A stretch of DNA of 64,000 bases from JAWKIW01 sp041394145 (GCA_041394145.1 JAWKIW010000003.1:186001-250000); one strand, 5' to 3'. Positions 10,813 to 18,862 are shown, counted from the stretch's first letter. The notes: generated by a model not told the origin, from the sequence alone. Numbers and translations are program-made.

Positions 10813-11562
10813 TCAGCCGGATGGGGTTCCAGGTGTCGGTCGCCTTGTCATAGGCGAGCCAGGCACTGCGCTTCTGGTTGTAGACGACGTAGGTGTCTCG
10901 ACGCTTGTCGTAGACCGCTCGGTGGCGGCGGTGGCCCGAGGGTGGATGGGGACGTCCTCGCCTAGCCTTCCGCAGCAGCCTCCGCGGTTTCCTGCGTGCA
11001 CGGACCGCTCGCCCGCCGTCACGCCTGTCTCGGTCCGCACGATCATGCGCCCGAGGTAGAAGTGGTCGATGACGTAGGTGTTCGCCGCCATGTCGGCGGG
11101 CTGTCGATGGCCCTTGGTGGTCATCAGGAAGCCGAAGGCCGGCAAGTACCACAGGCACGAGAACCACGATCCCACCCAGTTCACCACGCCCCGCACCAGC
11201 GCCCGCCCGAGGCCGGGCGGGCGCCCGTCCCAGCTCACGACCCGCAGCCCGACCAGGAGCTTGCCCGGGGACCACCCGAGCTGGGCGACGAGGATCACCT
11301 GGGTGACGATGGCGTACGCGAAGCTCACCACGACGACCGCGGCCCAGGCCCCCGGCGAACCCTGGACCGTGGAGCCCGTCACCACCGTCTGCCCGCGGCT
11401 GTCGACCGTGGTGTCGCTCTCCACGCCGACCCCGACGAGGGTGGCGAACCCCAGCACCAGCAGGGCCCCGATGAGCTGATCGAGGAACCATGCACCGATC
11501 CGGCGCACCACGACGTTGGTCGGGTCGGTCCCGCCGAGGGGTCGGAGCAGGGGGCTGGTCAC
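10813..11562 (-). CDS. RDD-family membrane protein, 3' end probably frameshifted
   Basis: GTG at 11562 lies 10 bases after the stop of the upstream PIN-like gene and has a GAGG ribosome-binding site, so the two form an operon. The RDD domain (about residues 12-150) shows RRIGAWFLDQLIGALL, a second helix in AWAAVVVVSFAYAI, and GWSPGKLLVGLRVV...GRPPGLGRALVRG, the family signature. In the annotated frame the last about 50 residues look random. The neighbouring frame instead gives YDKRRDTYVVYNQKRSAW followed by LAYDKATDTWNPI, which resembles the aromatic tail seen in some actinobacterial RDD proteins. One or two indels near 10.92-10.96 kb probably hide the true C-terminus. Function unknown. Confidence 0.72.
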   Translation of the reverse strand: MTSPLLRPLGGTDPTNVVVRRIGAWFLDQLIGALLVLGFATLVGVGVESDTTVDSRGQTVVTGSTVQGSPGAWAAVVVVSFAYAIVTQVILVAQLGWSPGKLLVGLRVVSWDGRPPGLGRALVRGVVNWVGSWFSCLWYLPAFGFLMTTKGHRQPADMAANTYVIDHFYLGRMIVRTETGVTAGERSVHAGNRGGCCGRLGEDVPIHPRATAATERSTTSVETPTSSTTRSAVPGSPMTRRPTPGTPSG

Positions 11563-11572
11563 CGTCGCCGCC

Positions 11573-12163
11573 TCAGGACGGCACCCACCACGCCGGGCCC
11601 TTCGACAGCAGGGACCAGTCCGGCACGGGGTCGGGCGGTTGCTCGCCCTCACCGATCTCGAGACGACCGGCGACCTCCCACGGCTCGAGCAGCTCGAGCC
11701 GCTCCGGCAGGTCGGCGGCGCGGTTGTGCTTGAAGGCCCGCACGTCGCGGCTGACGATGATGGTCACGGCTTCGCACAAGATCGCCATGGCGAGCGCCCT
11801 CGCCGCCTCGGCGTCGATGTGCTCGTCGTCGCGGAACAGCGACACCAGCGCGTCGACCTCGGCTTCGTTGGGGGCGTCGTCGAAGCTCTCCAGCGCCGGG
11901 ATGAAGCCGACGTTCCAGTCGGCGTCTTCACGGCGCAGCACCGCGTCCCGGGACTGCGCGGTGGTGACCAGGTACCAGCCGCAGCGGTCGCGGTCGCCGT
12001 AGAGGCGGATCCTCGCCGCCGCCACCATCGCCTCCCGGCGACCCGGATCGGACTCCACCTCTGGCGCCCACAGGCCGCTCAGGGACGCCGCGATGTCCCG
12101 CAGCACGTCAGGGGCGATGAGCACCACCTCACCGCTCGAGGTCATGTCCGCCAGGGCCGTCAT
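11573..12163 (-). CDS. hypothetical protein with PIN-like C-terminal half
   Basis: A 196-residue protein whose ATG at 12163 is preceded by GGGGGAAG at ideal spacing; a longer open frame upstream lacks such a site and overlaps the divergent usp gene. TACGCT about 60 nt upstream may be its -10. The second half (about 90-165) has acidic residues in EAEVDALVSLF, HIDAEAARALAMAI and IIVSRDVRAF at spacing reminiscent of PIN-like nuclease folds, but the first ligand is not clear. I do not recognise the N-terminal half. It heads a two-gene operon with the RDD protein. Confidence 0.65.
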   Translation of the reverse strand: MTALADMTSSGEVVLIAPDVLRDIAASLSGLWAPEVESDPGRREAMVAAARIRLYGDRDRCGWYLVTTAQSRDAVLRREDADWNVGFIPALESFDDAPNEAEVDALVSLFRDDEHIDAEAARALAMAILCEAVTIIVSRDVRAFKHNRAADLPERLELLEPWEVAGRLEIGEGEQPPDPVPDWSLLSKGPAWWVPS

Positions 12164-12293
12164 CGCTTCCCCCCGTGCCGGGCTCCGGGCCGGTGCCACG
12201 GAGCGTCGCCGGTCGAAGCGTAGAGCGCGCCGGGAGCCGGTGTGGCCACCGGATAGGGTGCGCGCCCACACGCGGTGCGAGGAGGACCCGGAG

Positions 12294-12731
12294 ATGGCGA
12301 AGATCGTGGTGGGCGTGGACGGCTCCGAAGCGTCCCTCGACGCGCTGCGCTGGGCGCTCGACGAAGGTCGGCTCCGAGCCGCGACGGTCGAGGTCGTCCT
12401 GGCCTGGTACTCGTCGGCGGTGACCGGGCTCGCGTCGGTCGGCGCCTTCCCCGCCCGGGAGCTGGTCGAGCAGTCGGCCCGCACCCAGCTCGACGAGATC
12501 GAGGCGACGGCCGGCCTCGCCGACCTGACCGATCCCGTGGTGCACACGCGCCTGGTGGAGTCGCACGCCGCGCCGGCGCTGCTCGAGGCGGCCGCCGACG
12601 CCGACCTGCTGGTGGTGGGCAGTCGGGGTCACGGCGCCTTCTCGGGCATGCTCCTCGGCTCGGTGAGCCAGCACTGCGTCACCCACGCACCCTGTCCGGT
12701 GGTGGTCGTGCCCTCACCCGGGGCCGAGTGA
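12294..12731 (+). CDS. universal stress protein (UspA family), single domain
   Basis: 145 residues with the complete UspA fold. KIVVGVDGSEAS is strand 1 with the nucleotide-contacting Asp. Helix 1 (LDALRWALDEG) follows. The ATP-binding signature G-2X-G-9X-G-S is present as GSRGHG...LLGS (about residues 111-126), followed by the CPVVVVP end strand. It is therefore probably of the ATP-binding subclass. ATG 12294 has GGAGGA about 8 nt upstream; TAGGGT (12254-12259) is a candidate -10. It is divergent from the PIN-like/RDD operon and 116 bases from the HU-DksA gene. Confidence 0.9.
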   Translation: MAKIVVGVDGSEASLDALRWALDEGRLRAATVEVVLAWYSSAVTGLASVGAFPARELVEQSARTQLDEIEATAGLADLTDPVVHTRLVESHAAPALLEAAADADLLVVGSRGHGAFSGMLLGSVSQHCVTHAPCPVVVVPSPGAE

Positions 12732-12846
12732 CCACGGCGCCGGGGCAGGTCCCGAGCGGGTCGCCGGACGCGAGGATCCCACGTCACCCGGCCCTGCTGT
12801 GCAAGGCTGCCCGCACCGGAGTAGGACCCCCCTTCATGGAGGACAG

Positions 12847-13824
12847 ATGAATCGCAGGGAACTCGTGCTCGCCCTGGCCGAGCGCACCGAGACCGACCGC
12901 AAGACGGCCGACGCCTTCCTGACGGCGTTCGTCGACGTGGTCACCGAGACGGTCGCCAAGGGCGACCCGGCGGTGGTCTCCATCCCCGGCTTCGCCAAGT
13001 TCGCGAAGGTGCAGACGAAGGCCCGCATGGGCCGCAACCCCGCCACCGGCGCCGCCATCAAGATCCCGGCTCGCAAGAAGGCCCGCATCACGCCGCTGAA
13101 GGCCTTCAAGGACGCAGCCCTCACCGGCAAGCTCCCGGCCAAGAAGGCCGCCGCCAAGAAGGCCGCGCCGGCCAAGAAGGCCGCCGCCAAGAAGGCCGCG
13201 CCGGCGAAGAAGGCCGCCGCCAAGAAGGCCCCGGCGAAGAAGGCGGTGCCCGCGAAGAAGGCCGCCAAGAAGGCGGCGCCGGCCAAGAAGGCGGCCAAGC
13301 CCGCCAAGAAGGCCGCCAAGAAGGCGGCGCCGAAGAAGGCGCCCGCCAAGAAGGCGGTCAAGAAGGCGGCGCCGAAGAAGGCGGCGACCAAGGCGCCCGC
13401 CAAGGCGGCCAAGAAGGCCCCCGCGAAGAAGGCCTCGCCCCGCAAGCCGCTGTTCGGCGCCAAGTTCCTCGAGGAGCAGCGGCGGACGCTGCTCGAGGAG
13501 CGGGCCACCTACACCCGTCAGGCCGAGCACCTGCAGGCCGAGGCCGACGAGCTGGCCACCCTGCGCGAGCCTGGTGACGTGCAGTTCGACGAGGAGTCGG
13601 GCGAGGGCGACACCCTCGCCGTGGAGCGCGAGCGCGACCTCGCCCTGTCGGCGCAGGCCCGGGCCGCGGTCGAGGAGATCGACCACGCCCTCCACAAGAT
13701 CGACGCCGGCACCTACGGCATCTGCGAGGTGTCGGGCCAGCCGATCCCCAAGGAGCGCCTGGAGGCCATCCCGTGGGCCCGCGAGCGGGTCGAGTACAAG
13801 GTCGGGGGGTTCGGGCGCGCCTGA
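12847..13824 (+). CDS. HU DNA-binding domain fused through a Lys/Ala-rich linker to a DksA/TraR-like domain
   Basis: A 325-residue three-part protein. Residues 1-95 are a full HU/IHF-type domain, with PGFAKFAKV and the beta-arm motif GRNPATGAAIKIPA. Residues about 96-201 are a low-complexity linker of AKKA and PAKKA units, like the tail of mycobacterial HupB or histone H1. Residues about 202-325 form a DksA/TraR-like coiled coil ending in GTYGICEVSGQPIPKERLEAIPWA. Only one Cys of the usual four-Cys zinc finger remains. ATG 12847 is preceded by GGAGG at 5 nt. The gene occupies the position before lspA where other actinobacteria have a stand-alone TraR/DksA-type gene. A nucleoid role combined with RNA-polymerase contact is an inference. 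Confidence 0.9.
   Translation: MNRRELVLALAERTETDRKTADAFLTAFVDVVTETVAKGDPAVVSIPGFAKFAKVQTKARMGRNPATGAAIKIPARKKARITPLKAFKDAALTGKLPAKKAAAKKAAPAKKAAAKKAAPAKKAAAKKAPAKKAVPAKKAAKKAAPAKKAAKPAKKAAKKAAPKKAPAKKAVKKAAPKKAATKAPAKAAKKAPAKKASPRKPLFGAKFLEEQRRTLLEERATYTRQAEHLQAEADELATLREPGDVQFDEESGEGDTLAVERERDLALSAQARAAVEEIDHALHKIDAGTYGICEVSGQPIPKERLEAIPWARERVEYKVGGFGRA
13132..13449 (+). repeat. internal AKKA-coding repeat of the HU-DksA gene
   Basis: About 318 bases of imperfect GCC-AAG-AAG-GCC units encode the basic linker. Local period is 12-15 bases, with occasional Pro, Val and Thr codons. Such a tract is prone to expansion and contraction, so the linker length may vary between strains. Confidence 0.85.
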
Positions 13825-13850
13825 GCGCCCGGGCCGGGCACGTGCGAGCC

Positions 13851-14381
13851 GTGGACCCGTCGGTGACCGACGGCGAGGACGCCCCGACCCACCGGTCGAG
13901 GGCTCCCGGCCACTGGTGGCTCGTGCTGTCGGTGGCCGCCGGCGTGGTCGTCGTCGACCAGCTCACCAAGTGGTGGGCGGTGCAGACGCTGTCGTCCCGC
14001 ACCATCGACGTGGTGTGGACCCTGCGCCTCAACCTCACCTACAACCCCGGCGCCGCGTTCAGCTTCTTCTCGAGCGGCCGGTGGGGGCCGTGGCTGGCGC
14101 TGGGGGCCTTCGCCATCGTGGGCTACCTCGTGTGGCAGGGCCGGACGATGACGAGCCGCCTGGGCGCGGTCGCCATCGGGCTGATCCTCGGTGGCGCGGT
14201 CGGCAACCTCACCGACCGGGTCCTGCGAGGCGACGCCGGGCTGTTCTCGGGCAAGGTCGTCGACTTCATCGACTTCCAGTGGTGGCCGGTGTTCAACGTG
14301 GCCGACATGGGGGTCGTGGTCGGCGGCATCCTCCTCGTCGCCGTGACCATCTTCGGCGGCGACGGCGACGAGCCCGCGTGA
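13851..14381 (+). CDS. lspA: lipoprotein signal peptidase II
   Basis: A 176-residue inner-membrane aspartic protease that cleaves diacylglyceryl-modified prolipoproteins. Four membrane helices are evident. The family blocks are VVDQLTKWWAV, NPGAAFSFF, GGAVGNLTDR and FNVADMGV; the Asp residues of NLTDR and FNVAD are the catalytic pair. The start is uncertain: GTG at 13842, 13851 or 13863 are all in frame and none has a clear Shine-Dalgarno; translation may be coupled to the HU-DksA stop at 13824. Its substrates in this window include the lipoproteins at 4.5, 23.1, 42.7 and 49.7 kb. Confidence 0.9.
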   Translation: MDPSVTDGEDAPTHRSRAPGHWWLVLSVAAGVVVVDQLTKWWAVQTLSSRTIDVVWTLRLNLTYNPGAAFSFFSSGRWGPWLALGAFAIVGYLVWQGRTMTSRLGAVAIGLILGGAVGNLTDRVLRGDAGLFSGKVVDFIDFQWWPVFNVADMGVVVGGILLVAVTIFGGDGDEPA

Positions 14382-14400
14382 GGTCCCGGCGGGCGACGCC

Positions 14401-15324
14401 GTGACGGAGCGGGCGGAGGTGGTGCCCGCCGCGCTCGACGGGGAGCGCCTCGACCGGGTCGTGGCGCTGGTGACCGGGTGCAGCCGCAGCGAGGCGGCGG
14501 TGCTCGTCGCGGACGGCTGCGTCCGGCTCGACGGCGAGACCGTCACGACCCGGTCGCGGCGGGTGACCGAGGGCGACGAGGTCGCGGTGGTCTGGGAGGG
14601 CACCTCGGGTCTGGCCCCGCCCGAACCCGACCCGACGGTGGCGGTGCCCGTCGTGCACGAGGACGAGGCCGTGATCGTCGTGGACAAGCCGGCCGGGCTG
14701 GTGGTCCACCCCGGCGCCGGTCACCGCACCGGCACGCTCGTGCACGGCCTGCTCGCCCGGTACCCGGAGCTGTCCGGTGTCGGCGGCGACCCCGACCGGC
14801 CCGGCATCGTGCACCGCCTCGACAAGGACACGTCGGGGCTGCTGGTGGTGGCCCGGACCGAGGCGGCCCACGCCGACCTCGTGGCCCAGCTGCAGCAGCG
14901 GTCGGTCGAGCGTCGCTACCGCGCCCTCGTGTGGGGCCACCTCGAGGTGGCCGCCGGGCTGATCGAGGGCGGCATCGGCCGCTCGCGGCGGGACAGGACC
15001 AAGATGGCGGTCAGCGCGTCGGGCCGGGACGCCCGCACGCGCTACGAGGTGCTGGCCACCTACCACGACCCGGTCGACGTCACGCTGCTGGCGTGTCGGC
15101 TCGAGACGGGCAGGACCCACCAGATCCGCGTCCACCTGTCGTCCATCGGCCACGCCGTGGTGGGCGACGCCACCTACGGCGGCGCGCGGGACTCCTTCCC
15201 CGTGCCGCGGTTCGTGCTCCACGCCGCCGAGCTGTCCTTCGACCACCCGCGCACCGGCGAGCGGCGGTCGTTCGCGTCCCCGCTGCCCCCCGACCTCGTC
15301 GCGGTGCTCGATCGTCTGCGCTGA
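14401..15324 (+). CDS. rluD: RluD-type 23S rRNA pseudouridine synthase
   Basis: 307 residues: an S4 RNA-binding domain (about 12-75), then the RluA/RluD catalytic domain with VVDKPAGLVVHPG and the HRLDKDTSGLL motif, whose Asp is the catalytic residue. RTHQIRVHL and VVGDATYGG complete the family signature. By homology it isomerises uridines in helix 69 of 23S rRNA, but paralogues with other targets exist. The GTG start lies 20 bases after lspA, the usual gene order in actinobacteria. Confidence 0.9.
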   Translation: MTERAEVVPAALDGERLDRVVALVTGCSRSEAAVLVADGCVRLDGETVTTRSRRVTEGDEVAVVWEGTSGLAPPEPDPTVAVPVVHEDEAVIVVDKPAGLVVHPGAGHRTGTLVHGLLARYPELSGVGGDPDRPGIVHRLDKDTSGLLVVARTEAAHADLVAQLQQRSVERRYRALVWGHLEVAAGLIEGGIGRSRRDRTKMAVSASGRDARTRYEVLATYHDPVDVTLLACRLETGRTHQIRVHLSSIGHAVVGDATYGGARDSFPVPRFVLHAAELSFDHPRTGERRSFASPLPPDLVAVLDRLR

Positions 15325-15342
15325 GGGGCCGCCGGGCGCCCG

Positions 15343-15783
15343 TCAGCCGCCCGGCCAGGGGGCCTCGCCCCGGGCCATCACCACGATGTCGGCCAGCGTG
15401 GTGCCGCCCAGGTAGGTGCGCATGTGCTCGCTGACGTCGGCCCAGATCGCCAGCAGCACGCACTGGCCCTCGTGGTCGCAGGCGCCGTTCTGGTGCGGCT
15501 CGCCGAAGTCGCCCACCACGATCGGCCCGTCGACCGCGGAGAGGATGTCGGTGAGGGTGATCTCCTTGGGGTCGCGGGCCAGCACGTACCCGCCGCCGAC
15601 CCCCCGCTTCGAGCGCACCAGCCCGGCACCCTTGAGTGCGAGGAGGATCTGCTCGAGGTAGGGCTGGGGCAGGCCGGTCCGCTCGGCGATGTCCCGCACC
15701 GACGTGGGCCCCTCGTGGTCGGCGTGCAGGGCCAGCGACAGCAGCGCGCGGCTGGCGTAGTCGCCCCTCGTGGAGACCTTCAC
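15343..15783 (-). CDS. Rrf2-family transcriptional regulator
   Basis: 146 residues from GTG 15783, giving VKVSTRGDYASRALL, the canonical Rrf2 start. TACGAT lies 7 nt upstream, so a leaderless start is preferred over the ATG at 15792. A winged helix (about 1-80) contains SVRDIAERTGLPQPYLEQIL and RSKRGVGGGYVLARDP. The C-terminal region has Cys in NGACDHEGQC, a C-X5-C pair, and no third Cys nearby, unlike IscR with its three. It may bind an iron-sulfur cluster with another ligand or sense something else. It is divergent from the phosphodiesterase gene, 112 bases apart. Confidence 0.85.
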   Translation of the reverse strand: MKVSTRGDYASRALLSLALHADHEGPTSVRDIAERTGLPQPYLEQILLALKGAGLVRSKRGVGGGYVLARDPKEITLTDILSAVDGPIVVGDFGEPHQNGACDHEGQCVLLAIWADVSEHMRTYLGGTTLADIVVMARGEAPWPGG

Positions 15784-15790
15784 GCGACCC

Positions 15791-15796
15791 ATCGTA
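15791..15796 (-). promoter_or_regulatory. -10 hexamer, Rrf2 regulator
   Basis: TACGAT, 7 nt before GTG 15783; it overlaps the alternative ATG 15792, which rules that ATG out if the hexamer is used. Confidence 0.55.
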
Positions 15797-15895
15797 GGTG
15801 GCGTCGGTCACGATGCCCGCCGAACGGCCGACAGGGTGGTTGGAGAACTGCCCCACCGGCCCGATAGCGTCGGTCGTCGGGGCGAAAGGACGACG

Positions 15896-16999
15896 GTGGA
15901 CGACCAGCCGCTTCTTCCGGACTACGAGGGCGGGTGCATCACCAACGTGATGGCCGCGCTCGTCGAGCCGCCCGACCGGGCGCCGACGTGGATGCCGGCC
16001 GCGGCGCTCGACGCCGACCAGGTCGTGCTGCTCGTGCTCGACGGGCTCGGCTGGCTGCAGCTGCAGGACCGGGCCCCGCTCGCCCCCGTGCTCCACGGAC
16101 TCGAGGGGGACGCCATCACCACGGTGGCGCCGTCCACCACCTCCACCGCCCTGACCTCGATCACCACCGGGCTCCCCCCCGGCCAGCACGGCGTCATCGG
16201 CTACCGGATGAACGTCGACGGCGACGTCTTGAACGTCCTGCGCTGGCAGACGAACGGCCGCGACGCCCGAGCGCACGTGCCGCCCGAGAAGGTGCAGTCC
16301 GTCGAGCCCTTCCTCGCCCAGCGACCGGTCATCCTCACCAAGGCCGAGTTCCGCCAGACCGGCTTCACGACGGCCCACCTCGACGGCACCCGCTTCACCG
16401 GCTACCGGATGCCCTCCACGCTGGTGGCCGAGCTGGAGCGGCTGACCACGTCGGGCGAGCCGTTCGTCTACGCCTACTACGACGGCATCGACAAGGTGGC
16501 CCACGAGTACGGCTTCGGGCCGGTCTACGACGCCGAGCTGCGAGCGGTCGACCACATGGTGGGTGAGATGCTGGCCGCCCTGCCGTCGGGCGCCGCGCTC
16601 GTCATCACCGCCGACCACGGTCAGGTCGAGGTCGGCGACCGGGTGCTGCGCCTCGGGTCGGACGTCCAGGCCGCCCTGTCGATGCAGTCCGGTGAGGGTC
16701 GGTTCCGCTGGTTGCACGCCCGTCCCGGGCGGGCCGCCGAGCTGCTGGCGGCGACCCGGGCGTGCCACGGCGACACCGGGTGGGTGGCCTCCCTCGAGCA
16801 GGTGCTCGACGAGCGCTGGTTCGGTCCGGTGGTCACCGACGCCGCCCGCTCCCGCCTGGGCGACGTCGCCCTCGTCGCCCGCGACGACGTCGCCTACGCC
16901 GACCCCGACGACACCGGCCCGTTCGAGCTCGTCGGTCGCCACGGCTCGCTCACCCGGGCCGAGATGCTGGTCCCGCTGATCGCCGGGCGTCGACCCTGA
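15896..16999 (+). CDS. type I phosphodiesterase / nucleotide pyrophosphatase family protein
   Basis: 367 residues of the alkaline-phosphatase superfamily. VLLVLDGLGW holds the first metal-binding Asp; VAPSTTSTALTSITTG provides the Thr nucleophile; YYDGIDKVAHEYG and VITADHGQVEV give the remaining Asp and His ligands. No signal peptide or membrane helix is seen, so it is probably cytoplasmic. GTG 15896 follows AAAGGA at 6-7 nt. The substrate is not predictable. TTGGAG (15840-15845) and TAGCGT (15865-15870) upstream could be a promoter, though the spacing is long. Confidence 0.85.
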   Translation: MDDQPLLPDYEGGCITNVMAALVEPPDRAPTWMPAAALDADQVVLLVLDGLGWLQLQDRAPLAPVLHGLEGDAITTVAPSTTSTALTSITTGLPPGQHGVIGYRMNVDGDVLNVLRWQTNGRDARAHVPPEKVQSVEPFLAQRPVILTKAEFRQTGFTTAHLDGTRFTGYRMPSTLVAELERLTTSGEPFVYAYYDGIDKVAHEYGFGPVYDAELRAVDHMVGEMLAALPSGAALVITADHGQVEVGDRVLRLGSDVQAALSMQSGEGRFRWLHARPGRAAELLAATRACHGDTGWVASLEQVLDERWFGPVVTDAARSRLGDVALVARDDVAYADPDDTGPFELVGRHGSLTRAEMLVPLIAGRRP

Positions 17000-17128
17000 C
17001 CGCACGGCTCGCCGCCGGCGACGGCCGCCATCCCCGAGCGCCGGCCGGCGTCGTCGCGCCCCACGGCGGTCCGGCGCCGGCCCGGCCCCGCGTTGGCGTC
17101 GCCGGCCGGCATCGGCAAGGCTGCCCGG

Positions 17129-17623
17129 GTGCCTGAGGACCCACCCGTCGAAGCCGTCGAGCACGGTGAGCTGATCCTGCCGAGCGCGCCCCCCGAGGGC
17201 GACGGCGACACCACCGGCCACGAGACCGTGTCGGAGCCGGCCAAGGTCATGCGGGTCGGCTCGATGATCAAGCAGCTGCTCGACGAGGTCCGGGAGTCAC
17301 CGCTCGACGAGCCGTCGCGCGAGCGGCTCAAGGCCATCTACGACACCTCGGTCCAGGAGCTGGGGTCGGCCCTGTCGCCCGACCTGCAGGACGAGCTGGC
17401 CCGGCTGGCCCTGCCCTTCTCCGACGACGCGGTGCCCACCGACATGGAGCTGCGGGTCGCCCAGGCCCAGCTCGTCGGCTGGCTCGAGGGCCTCTTCCAC
17501 GGCATCCAGGCCACGCTGTTCGCCCAGCAGATGGCGGCCCGCCAGCAGCTCGAGAAGATGCGCGGGCAGCTGCCCCAGGGCGACCAGGCCGGCCAGAGCG
17601 AGCGCCCCGGCACCTACCTGTAG
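17129..17623 (+). CDS. bpa: bacterial proteasome activator (Bpa/PafE family)
   Basis: A 164-residue ATP-independent ring-forming activator of the actinobacterial 20S proteasome. The core (about 40-140) shows VMRVGSMIKQLLDEVR, a Glu/Arg-rich second helix and the LRVAQAQLVGWLEGLFHGIQ helix typical of the family. The protein ends in GTYL, matching the C-terminal GQYL motif that docks into the proteasome alpha ring in mycobacterial Bpa. GTG 17129 is preceded by AAGG; a TTG at 17093 in the same frame is possible. No proteasome subunit lies in the window. Confidence 0.9.
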   Translation: MPEDPPVEAVEHGELILPSAPPEGDGDTTGHETVSEPAKVMRVGSMIKQLLDEVRESPLDEPSRERLKAIYDTSVQELGSALSPDLQDELARLALPFSDDAVPTDMELRVAQAQLVGWLEGLFHGIQATLFAQQMAARQQLEKMRGQLPQGDQAGQSERPGTYL

Positions 17624-17661
17624 CGGCCGACCGTCCGGGCGCGGCGCGTCCTGTGGCGCGA

Positions 17662-17704
17662 GGGCCGTCCCGGGCGCGGGGCGTCACCGCCGCGGGACGG
17701 GCCC
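17662..17704. terminator. inverted repeat between convergent bpa and crotonase genes
   Basis: GGGCCGTCCCG (17662-17672) and CGGGACGGGCCC (17693-17704) form an 11-bp stem with one bulged G and a 20-base loop. There is no U-tract, so it would be a GC-rich bidirectional terminator at best. Confidence 0.4.
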
Positions 17705-17714
17705 CGGCGGCGGG

Positions 17715-18392
17715 TCAGAGGTCGAGGGTGCCGTCGATGGTCAGGGTGCCGGCCCGGGCGACCGCCTTGGCCTTGGTGCGCAGCAGGGTGTCGCGGGGCG
17801 CGACCGCGACCGCCCGGGCCACGTCCAGCGCGGTCGCCAGCACGGCGTCGGGCTCGACGACGGCCCGCACCAGCCCGCGGTCGAGCGCCTCGCCGGCGTC
17901 CATGATCCGGCCGGTGAGACACAGGTCGCGGGCCACGGCGCCGCCCACGAGGTCGGCGAGCGGGCGGTACACGACGTCGCCGAAGGCGTGCTCGGGGTGC
18001 GAGAAGGTGGTGGTGGTGGCGGCCACCCGCAGGTCGCACAGCACGGCGAGGTCGAAGCCGCCGGCCACGGCGGGCCCGTTGAGGGCGGCGACGGTCACGA
18101 GCGGGAACGACGCCATCGCCCGGTGGTAGCGATCGCTCGACGCCCACAGCGCCTCGGCGAACGCCTCGTCGTCCATCGCCTGCTCGAACTCGCGCAGGTC
18201 GAAGCCCGAGCAGAACACCGGTCCCCGACCGGTGATCACGACGACCTTGCGCTCGTCGTCGCCGGCGAGCTCGCCGAGCACCTCGACCAGCTCGTCGCGC
18301 AGGGCCACCGACAGGGCGTTGCGGCGCTCGGGGCGGTCGAGGGTGACCACGGCGATGGCGGGCTCGGGCCGTTCGACCTGCAGCAGCGACAT
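17715..18392 (-). CDS. enoyl-CoA hydratase/isomerase family protein
   Basis: 225 residues of the crotonase fold, somewhat shorter than the usual 255-260 because the C-terminal helices are trimmed. The oxyanion-hole loops are present (CSGFDLREF and NGPAVAGGFDLAVLCD). At the position of the first catalytic Glu of enoyl-CoA hydratase there is Asp (GGFDLA), while the second Glu is kept in SHPEHAFG. The reaction may therefore differ from simple hydration. The ATG lies 6 nt after TAGCCT (minus strand), indicating a leaderless mRNA. Confidence 0.85.
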   Translation of the reverse strand: MSLLQVERPEPAIAVVTLDRPERRNALSVALRDELVEVLGELAGDDERKVVVITGRGPVFCSGFDLREFEQAMDDEAFAEALWASSDRYHRAMASFPLVTVAALNGPAVAGGFDLAVLCDLRVAATTTTFSHPEHAFGDVVYRPLADLVGGAVARDLCLTGRIMDAGEALDRGLVRAVVEPDAVLATALDVARAVAVAPRDTLLRTKAKAVARAGTLTIDGTLDL

Positions 18393-18398
18393 GGCGGC

Positions 18399-18404
18399 AG
18401 GCTA
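18399..18404 (-). promoter_or_regulatory. -10 hexamer, crotonase gene
   Basis: TAGCCT, 6 nt before ATG 18392. Confidence 0.5.
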
Positions 18405-18543
18405 GGCCGTCGCGGTCCGCGGCCGGGGCCGTGCGCTCGGGTAGCGTGCCGGGCGTCGCAGGACGCGACGACGGCGGAGGGGCGGCGCCGGCCGCACCAC
18501 GACCGGACCGGCTCGACGTCGGTCCGCACGAGGGGGGATCCGG

Positions 18544-18816
18544 ATGGGTGCACCGATGGAGCCAGCCAAGGCGCCGAGCTCGACCACGGCGGTGGTGCTG
18601 GGCCTGCTCGCGCTGTTGGTGTGCGGGCCGATCGCCGGCATCCCGGCGATCATCTACGGCAACCGCACCATGCGCGAGATCCACGAGTCGGGCGGCATGC
18701 TCGGCGGGGGTGGTGCCGGCCGCTTCGGCCAGATCGCCGGATGGGTGTCGGTGGCGTACTTCGTCCTCGTCCCGGTCATCGCCATCGTGGTGGTCACCAC
18801 CTCGGGCAGCACCTGA
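18544..18816 (+). CDS. DUF4190-type small membrane protein
   Basis: 90 residues with two helices, VVLGLLALLVCGPIAGIPAI and VAYFVLVPVIAIVVV, flanking a Gly-rich loop, the layout of DUF4190 proteins. ATG 18544 follows a GGGGG-type ribosome-binding site at 6 nt; ATG 18556 is an alternative. Function unknown. A second small membrane gene follows in the same direction with its own -10. Confidence 0.7.
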   Translation: MGAPMEPAKAPSSTTAVVLGLLALLVCGPIAGIPAIIYGNRTMREIHESGGMLGGGGAGRFGQIAGWVSVAYFVLVPVIAIVVVTTSGST

Positions 18817-18862
18817 TCCGGCCCGGTGCCGCCGGCGGTTCGGCGGGCCGGGACCACGGCGC

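Noticed and set aside
7637..11491. 1284-codon open frame on the minus strand
   Set aside because: It fuses the secreted repeat protein with broken USP and RDD segments; the true start is GTG 9910 with a good ribosome-binding site and a signal peptide.
11573..12547. 324-codon version of the PIN-like gene
   Set aside because: The extension overlaps the divergent usp gene and its promoter; ATG 12163 has the ribosome-binding site.
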